A stretch of 64,000 nucleotides of DNA from Nonlabens sp. Ci31 (GCF_012974865.1 NZ_CP043633.1:2241001-2305000); one strand, 5' to 3'; positions 33,256-41,976 are shown, counted from the stretch's first letter. Notes: a model not told the origin generated them from the sequence alone. Program-made: numbers and translations.

Positions 33256-35619
33256 TTAAAAATTAAAATTATAGGTGACCGCAGGAATTACTCCAAATAT
33301 GGCAAGCCTTGTCGCTTCATTTCTATTGGTATCTTCATTCTCTGCAAAGGAGATACTCACTGCGTTTCTTCGGTTGTAAGCATTGTATAAACTAAACACC
33401 CAGCTGGATTGCCAGCCTTTTTTCTTATCCGGTTTAGGCGTGTAGGTAGCAGAGAAATCTAGTCGGTGCACAATAGGCAGGCGGCTGCTATTTCTAGATT
33501 CATAAGTAGGGATAAACAAGCTATCAAATTGATACTGACCATTAGGATAGGTAACTGGCTGTCCAGTTTGTAAAGTGAAATTAGCGCCTAGGTCCCACTT
33601 TTTATTCAAGTCGTAATTTGCGGTTAGGGTAAGATCATGTGTTTTATCCCAAGCCGCATTGTACCACTCTCCATTGTTAATTCCAGGCTCCAGAGCTGTT
33701 CTTCCCGGTGTGCGTTGTTCACTTTTAGAAAGGGTATAAGCGATCCATCCTTGAAGTTTACCTTTATTTTTTCTCAGTAAAAACTCCAGACCATAAGCTC
33801 TAGCTTCTCCTTTTAGTAAAATTTGCTCTACGGCATCATTTGCAATCAAATCAGCACCATCGATGTAGTCCAATCGGTTGTCTACCGTTTTATAAAAGGC
33901 CTCGGTTTCTATGGAATAGTTCCCTATGTTTTTAAAGAAACCAGCAGCGACTTGAGTTCCCTTTTGTGGTTCTATAAAGGTTCCACTGGGTGCATAAAGA
34001 TCAAATGGAGTAGGAGCATTGGTGTTAGAAATCAAGTGAATGTATTGATTGATACGCTGGTAGCTCGCCTTGATACTCGTATCCTCATCTAAGGAGTAAG
34101 CGATGGAAAACCTAGGCTCTAAGTTGACAAAGGACTTTAGGGTTTCACTGCGACTGCTAGAAAAAGAGGCTGTAGGTGCTGCGCTTTCATAAACTTCTAA
34201 ATCTTCATTATACAAGAGGGGTTGGTTATTTTCATAGATATTAAGACTTTCTTGTCCTAATCTATTGAAACTACTGATTCGTAAACCGGCATTGATATTG
34301 ACTTGATCGCTTATTTTAAATTCGCCATCTGCATAGACGCCGTTTTCCCAAGCATATTTTTTAATCAGCTGTGTATCGTTGATACCACTTGTAGCTGTTG
34401 TAGGCTTTATTCTTCCTGGATCAAACTCGTAATAAATGGAGTTGATTCCGTATTTCATTTTTACCTTATCATTTACAAAATTGGTAAGGTCGTATTTTAG
34501 ATTCATATTAGTAATACCACTATCAAAGGTAAACTCGACAAATTGTAATTCCAGCCCATAGTTGTAATCACTATAAATGACAGAAGCGTTGGAAAACCAT
34601 TTTTCACTAAAAAGATGGTTCCATCTGACATTTACAAAACTGTTACCGAAGGTATTACCAAAAAGATTGTTCACATTAAAGACGTCTCTACCGAAGTAGC
34701 TGGACATATAAAGCCGGTTGTTATCATCTAGATTAAAGCTGGCTTTGGCGTTGAGGTCGTAGAAATAGGCAACATTATCTACGTCAAATAAGGGCAAGAA
34801 TAAATGCGCATAACTACTACGTCCACCTATTAAAAAGGAGGCCTTTTCCTTGATAATAGGACCTTCAAATAGCAATCTACTTGCTACAACTCCTATTCCT
34901 CCTGTACCACTAAATTTTTGTTTGTTTCCATCGCGTTGATAAATGTCCAGTACACTAGAAACACGACCACCATATCTGGCTGGGATACCGCCTTTGTAGA
35001 GTTTTAAATCCTTTATGGCATCTGGGTTGAAAACCGAGAAAAAGCCAAATAAGTGGTCACTTCCATAAAGAGTAGCTTCATCCAGTAGGACCAAATTCTG
35101 GTCTGCAGAGCCACCTCTTACATTAAAACCGGCAGATCCTTCACCAGCATTACTAACTCCTGGGAGTAACGTAAGAGCTTTGATCAGATCAGTTTCTCCC
35201 AGTACCACAGGGATTTTTCTAATTGTTTCTATAGAAAGTGCGTTCACACTCATTTGAGGTGATTTAGTGCTCATTTTCTCCACATCTGCAGTGATGATGA
35301 TGGCGTCTAGTTCTTCACCTTGTTCTTTTAGGGAGAGGTCTAGTTTTACGTTTTCGTTGAGGGAGATCTTTTTCTCTATGGTCGCATATCCTATACTGGA
35401 ATATTGCACGGTATAAACTCCTGTAGGTAGGGTGATGGAATAATAACCGTAGGCATTGGTTATGGTTCCGGTTTTTAATTCGATGATGTTTACAGTAACG
35501 TTGAGCAAAGTTTCACCAGTTCCATCCTCGATGATGGTTCCTGAGAGCGTGGCTTTTTGTGAGTACGCTTTCGCGAAAGCGAGAAAGGTAAAAACTCCTA
35601 TAAATACAATGTTTTTCAA
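33256..35619 (-). CDS. TonB-dependent receptor with carboxypeptidase-regulatory-like N-terminal domain
   Basis: 787 residues: signal peptide, a CarboxypepD_reg-like domain (SGTIIEDGTGETLLNVTVNI to about residue 105), plug domain (KIPVVLGETDLIKALTLLPGV, GFNVRGGSADQNLVLLDEATLYG) and a 22-strand barrel ending in ITYNFNF-type aromatic C-terminus. The only start giving the signal peptide is a TTG at 35619; no ATG is available nearby. It imports an unknown substrate across the outer membrane with the DUF4249 protein. The palindrome GCTTTCGCGAAAGC sits inside the signal-peptide codons (AFAKAYS). Confidence 0.92.
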   Translation of the reverse strand: MKNIVFIGVFTFLAFAKAYSQKATLSGTIIEDGTGETLLNVTVNIIELKTGTITNAYGYYSITLPTGVYTVQYSSIGYATIEKKISLNENVKLDLSLKEQGEELDAIIITADVEKMSTKSPQMSVNALSIETIRKIPVVLGETDLIKALTLLPGVSNAGEGSAGFNVRGGSADQNLVLLDEATLYGSDHLFGFFSVFNPDAIKDLKLYKGGIPARYGGRVSSVLDIYQRDGNKQKFSGTGGIGVVASRLLFEGPIIKEKASFLIGGRSSYAHLFLPLFDVDNVAYFYDLNAKASFNLDDNNRLYMSSYFGRDVFNVNNLFGNTFGNSFVNVRWNHLFSEKWFSNASVIYSDYNYGLELQFVEFTFDSGITNMNLKYDLTNFVNDKVKMKYGINSIYYEFDPGRIKPTTATSGINDTQLIKKYAWENGVYADGEFKISDQVNINAGLRISSFNRLGQESLNIYENNQPLLYNEDLEVYESAAPTASFSSSRSETLKSFVNLEPRFSIAYSLDEDTSIKASYQRINQYIHLISNTNAPTPFDLYAPSGTFIEPQKGTQVAAGFFKNIGNYSIETEAFYKTVDNRLDYIDGADLIANDAVEQILLKGEARAYGLEFLLRKNKGKLQGWIAYTLSKSEQRTPGRTALEPGINNGEWYNAAWDKTHDLTLTANYDLNKKWDLGANFTLQTGQPVTYPNGQYQFDSLFIPTYESRNSSRLPIVHRLDFSATYTPKPDKKKGWQSSWVFSLYNAYNRRNAVSISFAENEDTNRNEATRLAIFGVIPAVTYNFNF
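35566..35581. repeat. Flavobacterial palindrome GCTTTCGCGAAAGC, copy 2 (inside a signal peptide)
   Basis: CGCTTTCGCGAAAGCG within the 5' coding region of the TonB receptor; it is read as part of AFAKAYS. Confidence 0.9.
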
Positions 35620-35762
35620 TGGGCAGGTATTAGGTCTTGAAAATTAATGATGTAACTAACTATATCTGGTAAAAGTAAAGTTGAAAAGCTTTCCAAAGCT
35701 AACCTTTACATTTAATTTAATATCTTTTTAATCTACGGTGCACACATCATAAATCACTTTAG

Positions 35763-35770
35763 TAACTTTG
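35763..35770 (+). promoter_or_regulatory. -7 box of the nitronate monooxygenase gene
   Basis: TAACTTTG, a perfect TAnnTTTG, 15 bp before the ATG at 35786. It overlaps an upstream in-frame TTG and so argues for the ATG as the true start. Confidence 0.5.
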
Positions 35771-35785
35771 GTCAAAACTATTTCC

Positions 35786-36763
35786 ATGACAACAGCACAA
35801 CTTACCGACCAACTTTCTTTGCCTGTGGTGGCAGCGCCTATGTTTTTAATATCTGGGCCAGAGCTCGTCATTTCTTGTTGTAAAAACGGAATAGTAGGTA
35901 CCTTTCCAGCGTTGAACCAACGTTCTAGCCAAGGATTTGAAGAATGGTTGATACAGATCAAAACAGAACTGGCGCAATGGGAAGAAGAAACGGGTAAAAA
36001 AGCAGCGCCTTATGGAGTAAACCTTATTGTCCATGGAAGTAATCCTCGTCTTCAAGCAGACTTGATGTTGTGCATGAAACATAAAGTGCCCTTGATCATC
36101 ACCTCTTTAGGAGCAGTGAGCGATGTGGTGAACGCTGTACATAGTTATGGTGGAGTCGTATTTCATGATGTGATTAAAAAACGCCATGCAGAGAAAGCGC
36201 AAGAAGCTGGAGTAGACGGATTGATTTTAGTTTGTGCAGGTGCAGGTGGACATGCTGGTGTTAATAATCCTATGCCTTTTATAAGAGAGACTCGTGAATT
36301 TTTTGACGGTACTCTATTACTTGCAGGCGCCATGAGTTCTGGTCAGGACGTGGCTAGTGCTTTACAGATGGGCGCAGATCTCGCTTATATGGGAACACGT
36401 TTTATCAATACAGACGAATCTAAAGCTACCGATGAGTACCGCGATATGATTATCAATGCCGGCTGTAGCGATATCGTTTATACTGCTGCTATTTCTGGAG
36501 TAAGTGCTAATTTTTTAGGCGCTAGTTTGCAAGCAGCGGGAATTACAGAAGAGCAAATGAAGGCTAAAGCAAAAGTTGACTTTGGTAAGGAAATGGATAC
36601 CGAAGCTAAAGCTTGGAAAACCATCTGGAGTGCGGGACAAGGTAGCGCTACTGTAAAAGACAGTATGCCAACTGCAGCACTTATAGACCGAATGAAAGCA
36701 GAATTTAAAGCGGCTATAGAAAAGCAAATAGAAAATTTGAAGAAGTACTGTTACATCGTATAA
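35786..36763 (+). CDS. Nitronate monooxygenase / 2-nitropropane dioxygenase family
   Basis: About 325 residues, TIM-barrel FMN enzyme. LPVVAAPMFLISGPELVISCCKNGIVGTFPALNQRS is the N-terminal FMN-binding region; GAGGHAGVNNP, LLLAGAMSSGQDVASALQMGADLAYMGTRFINTDES and the late AISGVSANFL are standard. It oxidises alkyl nitronates or related compounds with O2. ATG at 35786 is chosen since the upstream TTG lies in the -7 box. Confidence 0.9.
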   Translation: MTTAQLTDQLSLPVVAAPMFLISGPELVISCCKNGIVGTFPALNQRSSQGFEEWLIQIKTELAQWEEETGKKAAPYGVNLIVHGSNPRLQADLMLCMKHKVPLIITSLGAVSDVVNAVHSYGGVVFHDVIKKRHAEKAQEAGVDGLILVCAGAGGHAGVNNPMPFIRETREFFDGTLLLAGAMSSGQDVASALQMGADLAYMGTRFINTDESKATDEYRDMIINAGCSDIVYTAAISGVSANFLGASLQAAGITEEQMKAKAKVDFGKEMDTEAKAWKTIWSAGQGSATVKDSMPTAALIDRMKAEFKAAIEKQIENLKKYCYIV

Positions 36764-36901
36764 TTTGATGGTTTAAAAACTTCTCGATTCGGGGATTTGG
36801 AAATCTGTTTTACCCTGTCGTAATTTCAGCTTTAGAAATTCATGGTCAGAAATAGGTAAAATAAAATTCAAACTCCTAGTTATGAATGAAGAACAGGAAG
36901 T

Positions 36902-36925
36902 TTTGGAATTTGGAATTTGGAATTT
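36902..36925. repeat. Short tandem repeat, unit TTTGGAA
   Basis: Three perfect copies of a 7-bp unit plus three bases, just upstream of the COG2509 gene. Confidence 0.8.
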
Positions 36926-36954
36926 CATTTACAGATTTGAGATTTTTTTCTAAC

Positions 36955-36962
36955 TACCTTTG
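36955..36962 (+). promoter_or_regulatory. -7 box immediately before the COG2509 gene
   Basis: TACCTTTG, perfect consensus, ends only four bases before the ATG at 36967. Transcription would begin at or next to the start codon, so the message may be leaderless. No good -33 box is visible at 19-20 bp. Confidence 0.45.
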
Positions 36963-36966
36963 TCGC

Positions 36967-38529
36967 ATGAGTCAACTCGTACAAATTTCTATTCTACCAC
37001 ATTATCTAGAAGATGAAGATCATATTCTAGGAAAGGTTTTTGAAAAAATCGATTTGCGTATGGATGATATTCAGAAATGGAATATCAGAAAACGTTCTAT
37101 CGACGCAAGACAGAAGAAAGTAACATTCAATTTACAAATAGAACTATGGCTTAAAGGAGAAGATATCCTTGAAAGAGAGGTTTATCAAATCCAAGATGTT
37201 TCTCAATCAAAAGAAGTAGCAATTATAGGAGCTGGGCCAGCAGGATTATATGCAGCACTAAGAGCTATTGAGGGCGGGTTAAAGCCCATAGTATATGAGC
37301 GTGGTAAAGACGTACGCTCTAGAAGACGTGATCTTGCTGCTATTAATAAAGATCATATCGTTAACCCAGAGTCTAATTATTGTTTTGGAGAAGGCGGAGC
37401 AGGAACCTATAGCGACGGTAAGTTATATACCAGGTCTAAGAAAAGAGGTAATGTACTTAAAGCTTTGGAGTGGTTTGTTGATTTTGGCGCTACACCAGAT
37501 ATACTGGTAGATGCGCATCCTCATATAGGAACCAATAAACTACCGCAGATCATTACTTCTATGCGAGAAGCGATTGAAAAAGCTGGTGGAAAAGTGCATT
37601 TTGAGTCTAAAATGACTGATATAGGTCACGAGAATCAACAAATTAAGGCCATTCAGATTAATGATACGGAATGGATAGCCTATGACAACCTTCTATTAGC
37701 AACTGGTCATTCAGCTAGAGATATTTTTTATCTACTTCATAAAAGAGGTATAAAAGTGCAGGCAAAACCATTTGCGATAGGAGTGAGGATAGAACACCAA
37801 CAAGAATTGATTGATCAGATTCAATACCACGGTGATGATCAAAACCCATATTTACCGCCGGCCAGTTACAGTCTTGTAGAGCAAGTGGATGGAATGGGGG
37901 TGTACTCCTTTTGTATGTGTCCTGGGGGTATTATCGCACCATGTGCCACAGACACTGATGAGGTGGTCACTAACGGCTGGAGTCCAAGCAAACGCAATAA
38001 TCCTTATTCAAACAGCGGTATTGTGGTCAGTGTATCACCAGAAGATTTACCTAATTACGATCCCGAAGATCCATTTGTATCTCTCAATTTTCAGAAAAAA
38101 GTAGAATACGATTGCTGGGTTGCTGCTGGAAAAACTCAAAAAGTTCCCGCGCAACGTATGCAGGACTTTGTGGAAGGAAAAGTATCTACAAATTTTCCTA
38201 AAACCTCTTATTTCCCTGGTTTAACAAGTGTTGATTTAAACAAAGTGCTTCCAGAAATGCTAGCCACCCGATTAAGTGCTGCTTTTGTGTCCTTCGGTAA
38301 AAAGATGAAAGGTTATTATACTAACGAGGCAGTTCTTCATGCACCAGAAAGTCGGACAAGTTCTCCTGTAAGCATTCCAAGAGATCCATTAACATTGGAA
38401 CACATAGAAATCAAAGGTTTATACCCTTGTGCCGAAGGAGCTGGATATGCTGGCGGTATTATTAGCGCAGCGATTGATGGAATTAACTGCATGGATCGCA
38501 TCATTGAAAAGAAAAATCTAAATAAATAA
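36967..38529 (+). CDS. FAD-dependent dehydrogenase, COG2509 family
   Basis: About 520 residues. After an N-terminal domain of ~80 residues comes the dinucleotide-binding IIGAGPAGLYAALRAIEGGLKPIVYERG; NYCFGEGGAGTYSDGKLYTR and GLYPCAEGAGYAGGIISAAIDG are the other family-specific blocks. These are uncharacterised cytoplasmic FAD proteins conserved in Bacteroidota. I start it at MSQLVQ (ATG 36967); an extended frame to 36886 adds a stretch that overlaps the repeat TTTGGAA and looks non-coding. Confidence 0.9.
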   Translation: MSQLVQISILPHYLEDEDHILGKVFEKIDLRMDDIQKWNIRKRSIDARQKKVTFNLQIELWLKGEDILEREVYQIQDVSQSKEVAIIGAGPAGLYAALRAIEGGLKPIVYERGKDVRSRRRDLAAINKDHIVNPESNYCFGEGGAGTYSDGKLYTRSKKRGNVLKALEWFVDFGATPDILVDAHPHIGTNKLPQIITSMREAIEKAGGKVHFESKMTDIGHENQQIKAIQINDTEWIAYDNLLLATGHSARDIFYLLHKRGIKVQAKPFAIGVRIEHQQELIDQIQYHGDDQNPYLPPASYSLVEQVDGMGVYSFCMCPGGIIAPCATDTDEVVTNGWSPSKRNNPYSNSGIVVSVSPEDLPNYDPEDPFVSLNFQKKVEYDCWVAAGKTQKVPAQRMQDFVEGKVSTNFPKTSYFPGLTSVDLNKVLPEMLATRLSAAFVSFGKKMKGYYTNEAVLHAPESRTSSPVSIPRDPLTLEHIEIKGLYPCAEGAGYAGGIISAAIDGINCMDRIIEKKNLNK

Positions 38530-38573
38530 GATTTATTTAGATTTTTACGGTGATTTATTTCAGAATAAACTTC

Positions 38574-38581
38574 TAATTTTG
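38574..38581 (+). promoter_or_regulatory. -7 box of the small protein gene 38606
   Basis: TAATTTTG, perfect TAnnTTTG, 25 bp before the ATG at 38606. It coincides with an upstream in-frame TTG, which is therefore unlikely to be the start. Confidence 0.5.
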
Positions 38582-38605
38582 CAAAAAAAAATATCAAAAC
38601 CCACT

Positions 38606-38989
38606 ATGTTACCTATAACCTATTACGACTTATCGTATGCGGAGCTTTTTGTGTTTCCTAAATACATGTTTGCGCAAATGAAGTCGGGAATCATTCTAGT
38701 ACCAGAAAATAATAATGAACTCAATGCTATTGCTCAAAAACACTTTGAAGGTAAAAATTTTGTTTATATAGCAAATCGTTTTTTTGATTATAATGTGAGT
38801 CCGGTTATTTACTTAGAAGCCTCAAAAATTCCCAACCTAATAGGGATGTCTATAGTTACAGATAAGGAAATCGGGAAACGTACTGCCCTATTTGAAAGTA
38901 AGTTCTATGCAAAAGAATTCCTGGTAGCCTCTACTATTGAAGAAGCAATGAATTGGGCTGTTGATTTATTAGAAAAAAACGAATCCTAA
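38606..38989 (+). CDS. Conserved-looking small protein, STAS/SpoIIAA-like
   Basis: 127 residues from ATG 38606 (MLPITYYDLSYAELFVFPKYMF). The order of strands and helices (GIILVPENNNELNAIAQKHF, NFVYIANRFFDYNVSPVIYL, LIGMSIVTDKE, FLVASTIEEAMNWAVDLL) fits the SpoIIAA/STAS-like fold of small Bacteroidota proteins. No signal peptide and no catalytic residues. It follows the COG2509 gene by 76 bp but has its own -7 box. Function unknown. Confidence 0.65.
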   Translation: MLPITYYDLSYAELFVFPKYMFAQMKSGIILVPENNNELNAIAQKHFEGKNFVYIANRFFDYNVSPVIYLEASKIPNLIGMSIVTDKEIGKRTALFESKFYAKEFLVASTIEEAMNWAVDLLEKNES

Positions 38990-39104
38990 GGAAAGCCACG
39001 CTTTTGTAGGGAGTCCATTTCATAAAGAATTTCTATGATCAAAAGAAAATTAAAAACCGATAACAGATGTACTCTTATACGATGAGTATCAGCCATCGAT
39101 AGGA

Positions 39105-39626
39105 CTAATAGTGGAGTATAGCGTGAAGGTCATGTCCTGATAAAAGAGCTCTTCCTTTTAAAAAATCAAGTTCAATGATAAAACTAAAACCTGCTATAGC
39201 AGCTTTAGTTTCACTGATTAATGAGTATGCAGCTGCAGCAGTACCTCCGGTTGCTAGCACGTCATCATGAATAAGAACGGTATCGGTGCTTTTAATAGCA
39301 CCTTCTTGCATTTCAATAGTGTCAGAGCCATACTCTAGTTCATACTCTTGACTCATGATCTTTCCTGGCAGTTTGCCAGGCTTGCGTATCATAATAAATT
39401 TTGCATCGAGCGCTTTTGCCATGAGCATTCCGAAAAGAAAGCCTCGTGATTCTATTCCCACTACAACATCAATTTTTTGATCTTGAAAAGGCTCAATTAA
39501 TGCCTGAGTCATTAAATCTCTAGCCTCGTGAGATGCCAATAATGGTGAGATATCTTTGAAAACAATCCCTGGTTTTGGGAAATCAGGGATGTCTATGACG
39601 TGTTGTTCTAAGAAAGGGTTGTTCAT
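39105..39626 (-). CDS. apt: Adenine phosphoribosyltransferase
   Basis: 173 residues, the normal length for Apt. DIPDFPKPGIVFKDISPLLA at the N-terminus, VVGIESRGFLFG, IRKPGKLPG and the PRPP-binding loop VLIHDDVLATGGTAAAA are all present. It converts adenine and PRPP to AMP and pyrophosphate in purine salvage. Single gene, transcribed away from tRNA-Arg. Confidence 0.96.
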   Translation of the reverse strand: MNNPFLEQHVIDIPDFPKPGIVFKDISPLLASHEARDLMTQALIEPFQDQKIDVVVGIESRGFLFGMLMAKALDAKFIMIRKPGKLPGKIMSQEYELEYGSDTIEMQEGAIKSTDTVLIHDDVLATGGTAAAAYSLISETKAAIAGFSFIIELDFLKGRALLSGHDLHAILHY

Positions 39627-39729
39627 GGGTTAAATATAGAAAAGGCAAGTGTTAGTTGACTATTTGAAGAAGCAAATTTTTAATATAATTTCCAGTGCGA
39701 AATAATTATGAGTTTATTATAGAATAAAG

Positions 39730-39759
39730 TTGGCATTATTCTAAATTCTCGTATATTTG
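39730..39759 (+). promoter_or_regulatory. Promoter of tRNA-Arg
   Basis: TTG (39730-39732), exactly 19 bp, then TATATTTG (39752-39759): the canonical Bacteroidota -33/-7 arrangement. The sequence after the -7 box, CAGCCGC, closely matches the tRNA-Ser promoter (CAACCGC). Confidence 0.75.
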
Positions 39760-39792
39760 CAGCCGCAAAAGCAACAAGTCTTTTGTTTATTG

Positions 39793-39869
39793 GGCCTCGT
39801 AGCATAACTGAATAGTGCACCACATTACGGCTGTGGAGGTTGCAGGTTTGAATCCTGCCGAGGTCACCA
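39793..39869 (+). tRNA. tRNA-Arg (anticodon ACG), CCA encoded
   Basis: A 77-nt cloverleaf: acceptor GGCCTCG/CGAGGTC with discriminator A and encoded CCA, D-stem GCAT/GTGC, anticodon stem CCACA/TGTGG with loop TTACGGC (anticodon ACG), T-arm GCAGG/CCTGC with TTTGAAT loop. Reads CGN arginine codons. A promoter at 39730 and a terminator at 39903 frame it. Fifteen bases of its 3' end recur at 40013-40027 with two mismatches. Confidence 0.94.
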
Positions 39870-39902
39870 TCACTCACAACTGCGTTGTGAATTAAAACAT
39901 AG

Positions 39903-39937
39903 AAACCTTGACAAGCTCGCTTGATCAAGGTTTTTTG
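39903..39937 (+). terminator. Terminator of tRNA-Arg
   Basis: AAACCTTGACAAGC pairs with GCTTGATCAAGGTT (one bulged T), followed by TTTTTTG. Confidence 0.85.
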
Positions 39938-40384
39938 TTTTAAGACACTAGACTTGCAAAAGCTGGCAGTTGTATTTGCAAAAGGCACTTCACTCAGGAT
40001 CAATAAAATTCGTCCTACAGAGGTCACAAAATAAATCCGCATATAACTGATAAATAAGTTATTGCGGATTTTATATTTTATATGTGTCACATTTTGTGTC
40101 ACTTAAATAGGAATAAGTTATTTTTTAGTTGGTAGACATTTTAGCCAACTTTTTAAATTATACGTAGCTTAATTATTTTTTTTTTGCGGTTAATAGTTAT
40201 GTTGCATAGCATTCTAAAATATCTTTCTGTTTTTAATCGAGTAGCTCTAAAGTAGGTTTGTGAAGTGGTGTATATAGAAATAAATATGCTTTTAAATGCC
40301 TAAAAAACAGGCGGGTTTAATTTTTTGTTCTGGCTTGAATTTCAAAACGTAAATCGTCTCATGACAAAAATTATATGATTGGTT
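39938..40384. other. Gene-free stretch with tRNA-like repeat and hairpin
   Basis: Holds a diverged repeat of the tRNA-Arg 3' end (TCCTACAGAGGTCAC at 40013-40027 versus TCCTGCCGAGGTCAC in the tRNA), a hairpin built on TCCGCATATAACT with a T-rich tail (about 40038-40078), and a spaced repeat GTGTCAC (40083-40103). A long antisense reading frame here is an artefact of the tRNA. This may be the scar of an integrated element. Confidence 0.5.
40013..40027 (+). repeat. Partial repeat of the tRNA-Arg 3' end (att-like)
   Basis: 13 of 15 bases match tRNA-Arg 39853-39867. Tyrosine-recombinase elements often leave such copies next to tRNA genes, but this one is short and no integrase is present. Confidence 0.35.
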
Positions 40385-40650
40385 TCATTTTAAACCGTAC
40401 CCTGTTCCTCCAATCATTATCATCTCTGGGAAAATTGGTCTTGCATAAATATTTCCGTCTATGCTAACGTTACTAACATCATCCGAATTTTCGAATCTTA
40501 TAAGCATTGGTCGACCCTCTAGTGTAACATTATTCCATATAACATTTACCAAAAATCATGAATCTCCATAAAGATATGTCTGACCTATTGAACTTGGCTC
40601 TCCCCATACTTCTGCTTAAGTCGTCGTAACTTTTATAATTAACATATTTT
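40385..40650 (-). pseudogene. C-terminal remnant of a beta-helix-like secreted protein
   Basis: One minus-strand frame reads EVWGEPSSIGQTYLYGDS, stop, FLVNVIWNNVTLEGRPMLIR, FENSDDVSNVSIDGNIYARP and IFPEMIMIGGTGYGLK, stop. The spacing of NV, VSNVSIDG and short strands looks like right-handed beta-helix proteins (pectate lyase or polygalacturonase type), though this is only a pattern. There is an in-frame TGA and, further up, a TAA; no start or N-terminal part remains. Confidence 0.55.
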
Positions 40651-40936
40651 ACTACAATTTGAAATTGTAACATTTGATCGATAAAATTTAGTTGAAGTAA
40701 GATCTTAAAAAAAACAAAATTTATCCGTAGCTAACCTTTAATTCTACAAATTAATTTCGGCACTCTTTTTTGAAGAGTAAACCTTATATGATAGTCTTTT
40801 TATGATTTTTTTAATAAAAGTCAGCTCCAAAATAACCCAGATTTTCTAATTCAAAAATTGATTATTAAGTTAATTAATTAATTAATATTTAGAATGTTAT
40901 ACTTATATTAAGCTTGTGTGACTTATTGTATCAGTC
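40651..40936. other. AT-rich non-coding stretch left of the IS element
   Basis: No open reading frame of note. Contains a TTAA tetranucleotide run near 40874-40890. Probably more of the decayed gene or the leader of the promoter at 41922. Confidence 0.5.
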
Positions 40937-41917
40937 AAATAAATTTTTTGAGTTAGTCATATAGTTTCCGTATCTTGTTATCATTAATAACACGGGTTAT
41001 GGAAGTATTTAAAGGTCAAAATATACTGAGTTTTGTGAAAGAACTGCCAGATGATGATGCTTGTAAAGCATATTTAGCAAAAATAAAATGGCAGGATGGT
41101 TTTACATGTACAAAATGTGGTCACACTAAGGGCTGTGAAAAATCTGGTTATAGATATCACTGTTACAGTTGCAATCACGTTGAAAGCGCCACTGCAAACA
41201 CCTTGTTTCATAAGGTTAAATTTGGTTTGCAAAAGGCATTCTGCGTTGTGTTTGAAATGAGTACTAGTACCAAGAGTGTTTCCAGTGTTCAAATGGGAAA
41301 GCGATTTGATATCCGTCAAGGTACCGCTTGGTATTTCATGCAGAAAGTTAGAAAGTCAATGAAAAGCAGTCAAAAATATCCTCTAACTGAAATAGTTCAT
41401 GTTGATGAATTTACCGTAGGGGGAAAAGAACAAGGCAAGCAAGGTAGAAGTTACGATTCAAAAAAGAAAAAAGCAGTGATAGCGGTAGAACTGAGCGCCG
41501 AACATAAAATCAAAAGAGTTTATGTGAAGTCTATAGATGATTACTCAGCTAAATCACTAACTCCAATATTTGAAGAACATATAGATCCCTCTGCAAAAAT
41601 AGTTACCGATAAATGGAGAGGTTATGCTCCACTTAAAAAGAATTATGATATAGAGCAGAAACTAAGTAATAACGGAAGTAATTTTAAAGAACTACATGTT
41701 GTAATTATGCAGTTAAAATCTTGGTTGAGAGCAATACCTACACATGTTAGTAAATGGCATGTGCAAAGCTACTTTGACGAATTCTGTTTTAGAATTAATC
41801 GATCTCAATCCAAACAGAGCATATTCCATAAAACAATAGAAAGAATGGTAATAGCTAAACCAATTTATCATAAAGATATAAAACAGATGCTAAGTGTGTA
41901 ACTCAATAATTTTATTT
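40937..41917 (+). mobile_element. IS1595-family insertion sequence
   Basis: A 981-bp element holding one transposase gene and bounded by 19-bp imperfect inverted repeats: left AAATAAATTTTTTGAGTTA (40937-40955) and right, read on the minus strand, AAATAAAATTATTGAGTTA (41917-41899), two mismatches. The right repeat contains the transposase stop codon. The 8 bp outside each end (TATCAGTC and TTGACAAA) are not a matching target duplication, so either the ends are a few bases off or the copy is old or rearranged. Confidence 0.7.
40999..41901 (+). CDS. IS1595-family transposase
   Basis: 300 residues from ATG 40999. An N-terminal zinc ribbon (CTKCGHTKGC...YHCYSCNH, four paired cysteines) precedes the ISXO2-like DDE domain: first Asp in HVDEFTVGG, second in VTDKWRGY, then the HVSKWHVQSYFDEFCFRINR block that carries the last acidic residue. 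The frame is intact, so the protein may be active. A TTG at 40975 is in frame but is upstream of a better ATG. Confidence 0.92.
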   Translation: MEVFKGQNILSFVKELPDDDACKAYLAKIKWQDGFTCTKCGHTKGCEKSGYRYHCYSCNHVESATANTLFHKVKFGLQKAFCVVFEMSTSTKSVSSVQMGKRFDIRQGTAWYFMQKVRKSMKSSQKYPLTEIVHVDEFTVGGKEQGKQGRSYDSKKKKAVIAVELSAEHKIKRVYVKSIDDYSAKSLTPIFEEHIDPSAKIVTDKWRGYAPLKKNYDIEQKLSNNGSNFKELHVVIMQLKSWLRAIPTHVSKWHVQSYFDEFCFRINRSQSKQSIFHKTIERMVIAKPIYHKDIKQMLSV

Positions 41918-41921
41918 TTGA

Positions 41922-41965
41922 CAAAGAAATGCCAATAAATAGTGGTGGTCAGTAACCTATGTTAC
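41922..41965 (-). promoter_or_regulatory. Orphan Crp/Fnr-like operator and -7 box, cut off by the IS
   Basis: GTAACCTATGTTAC (41952-41965) is a perfect palindrome; 33 bp to the left (centre to centre) TTTCTTTG on the minus strand (41922-41929) is one base from TAnnTTTG. Transcription would start near 41918, which is the outer end of the IS element, so the original downstream gene has been separated from it. The promoter now points antisense into the transposase gene. Confidence 0.6.
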
Positions 41966-41976
41966 ATTAAACTGTT

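Noticed and set aside
36902..36925. Tandem TTTGGAA repeats as phase-variable promoter
   Set aside because: Only three units, and they do not lie between the -33 and -7 elements in a clear way.
36886..36966. N-terminal extension of the COG2509 protein
   Set aside because: It reads through a short tandem repeat and a -7 box, and family members start at the MSQLVQ-like segment.
39680..40102. A 140-codon open frame on the minus strand
   Set aside because: It runs antisense through tRNA-Arg and its terminator. Peptide parts such as GDLGRIQTCNLHSRNVVHYS are the reverse translation of the tRNA.
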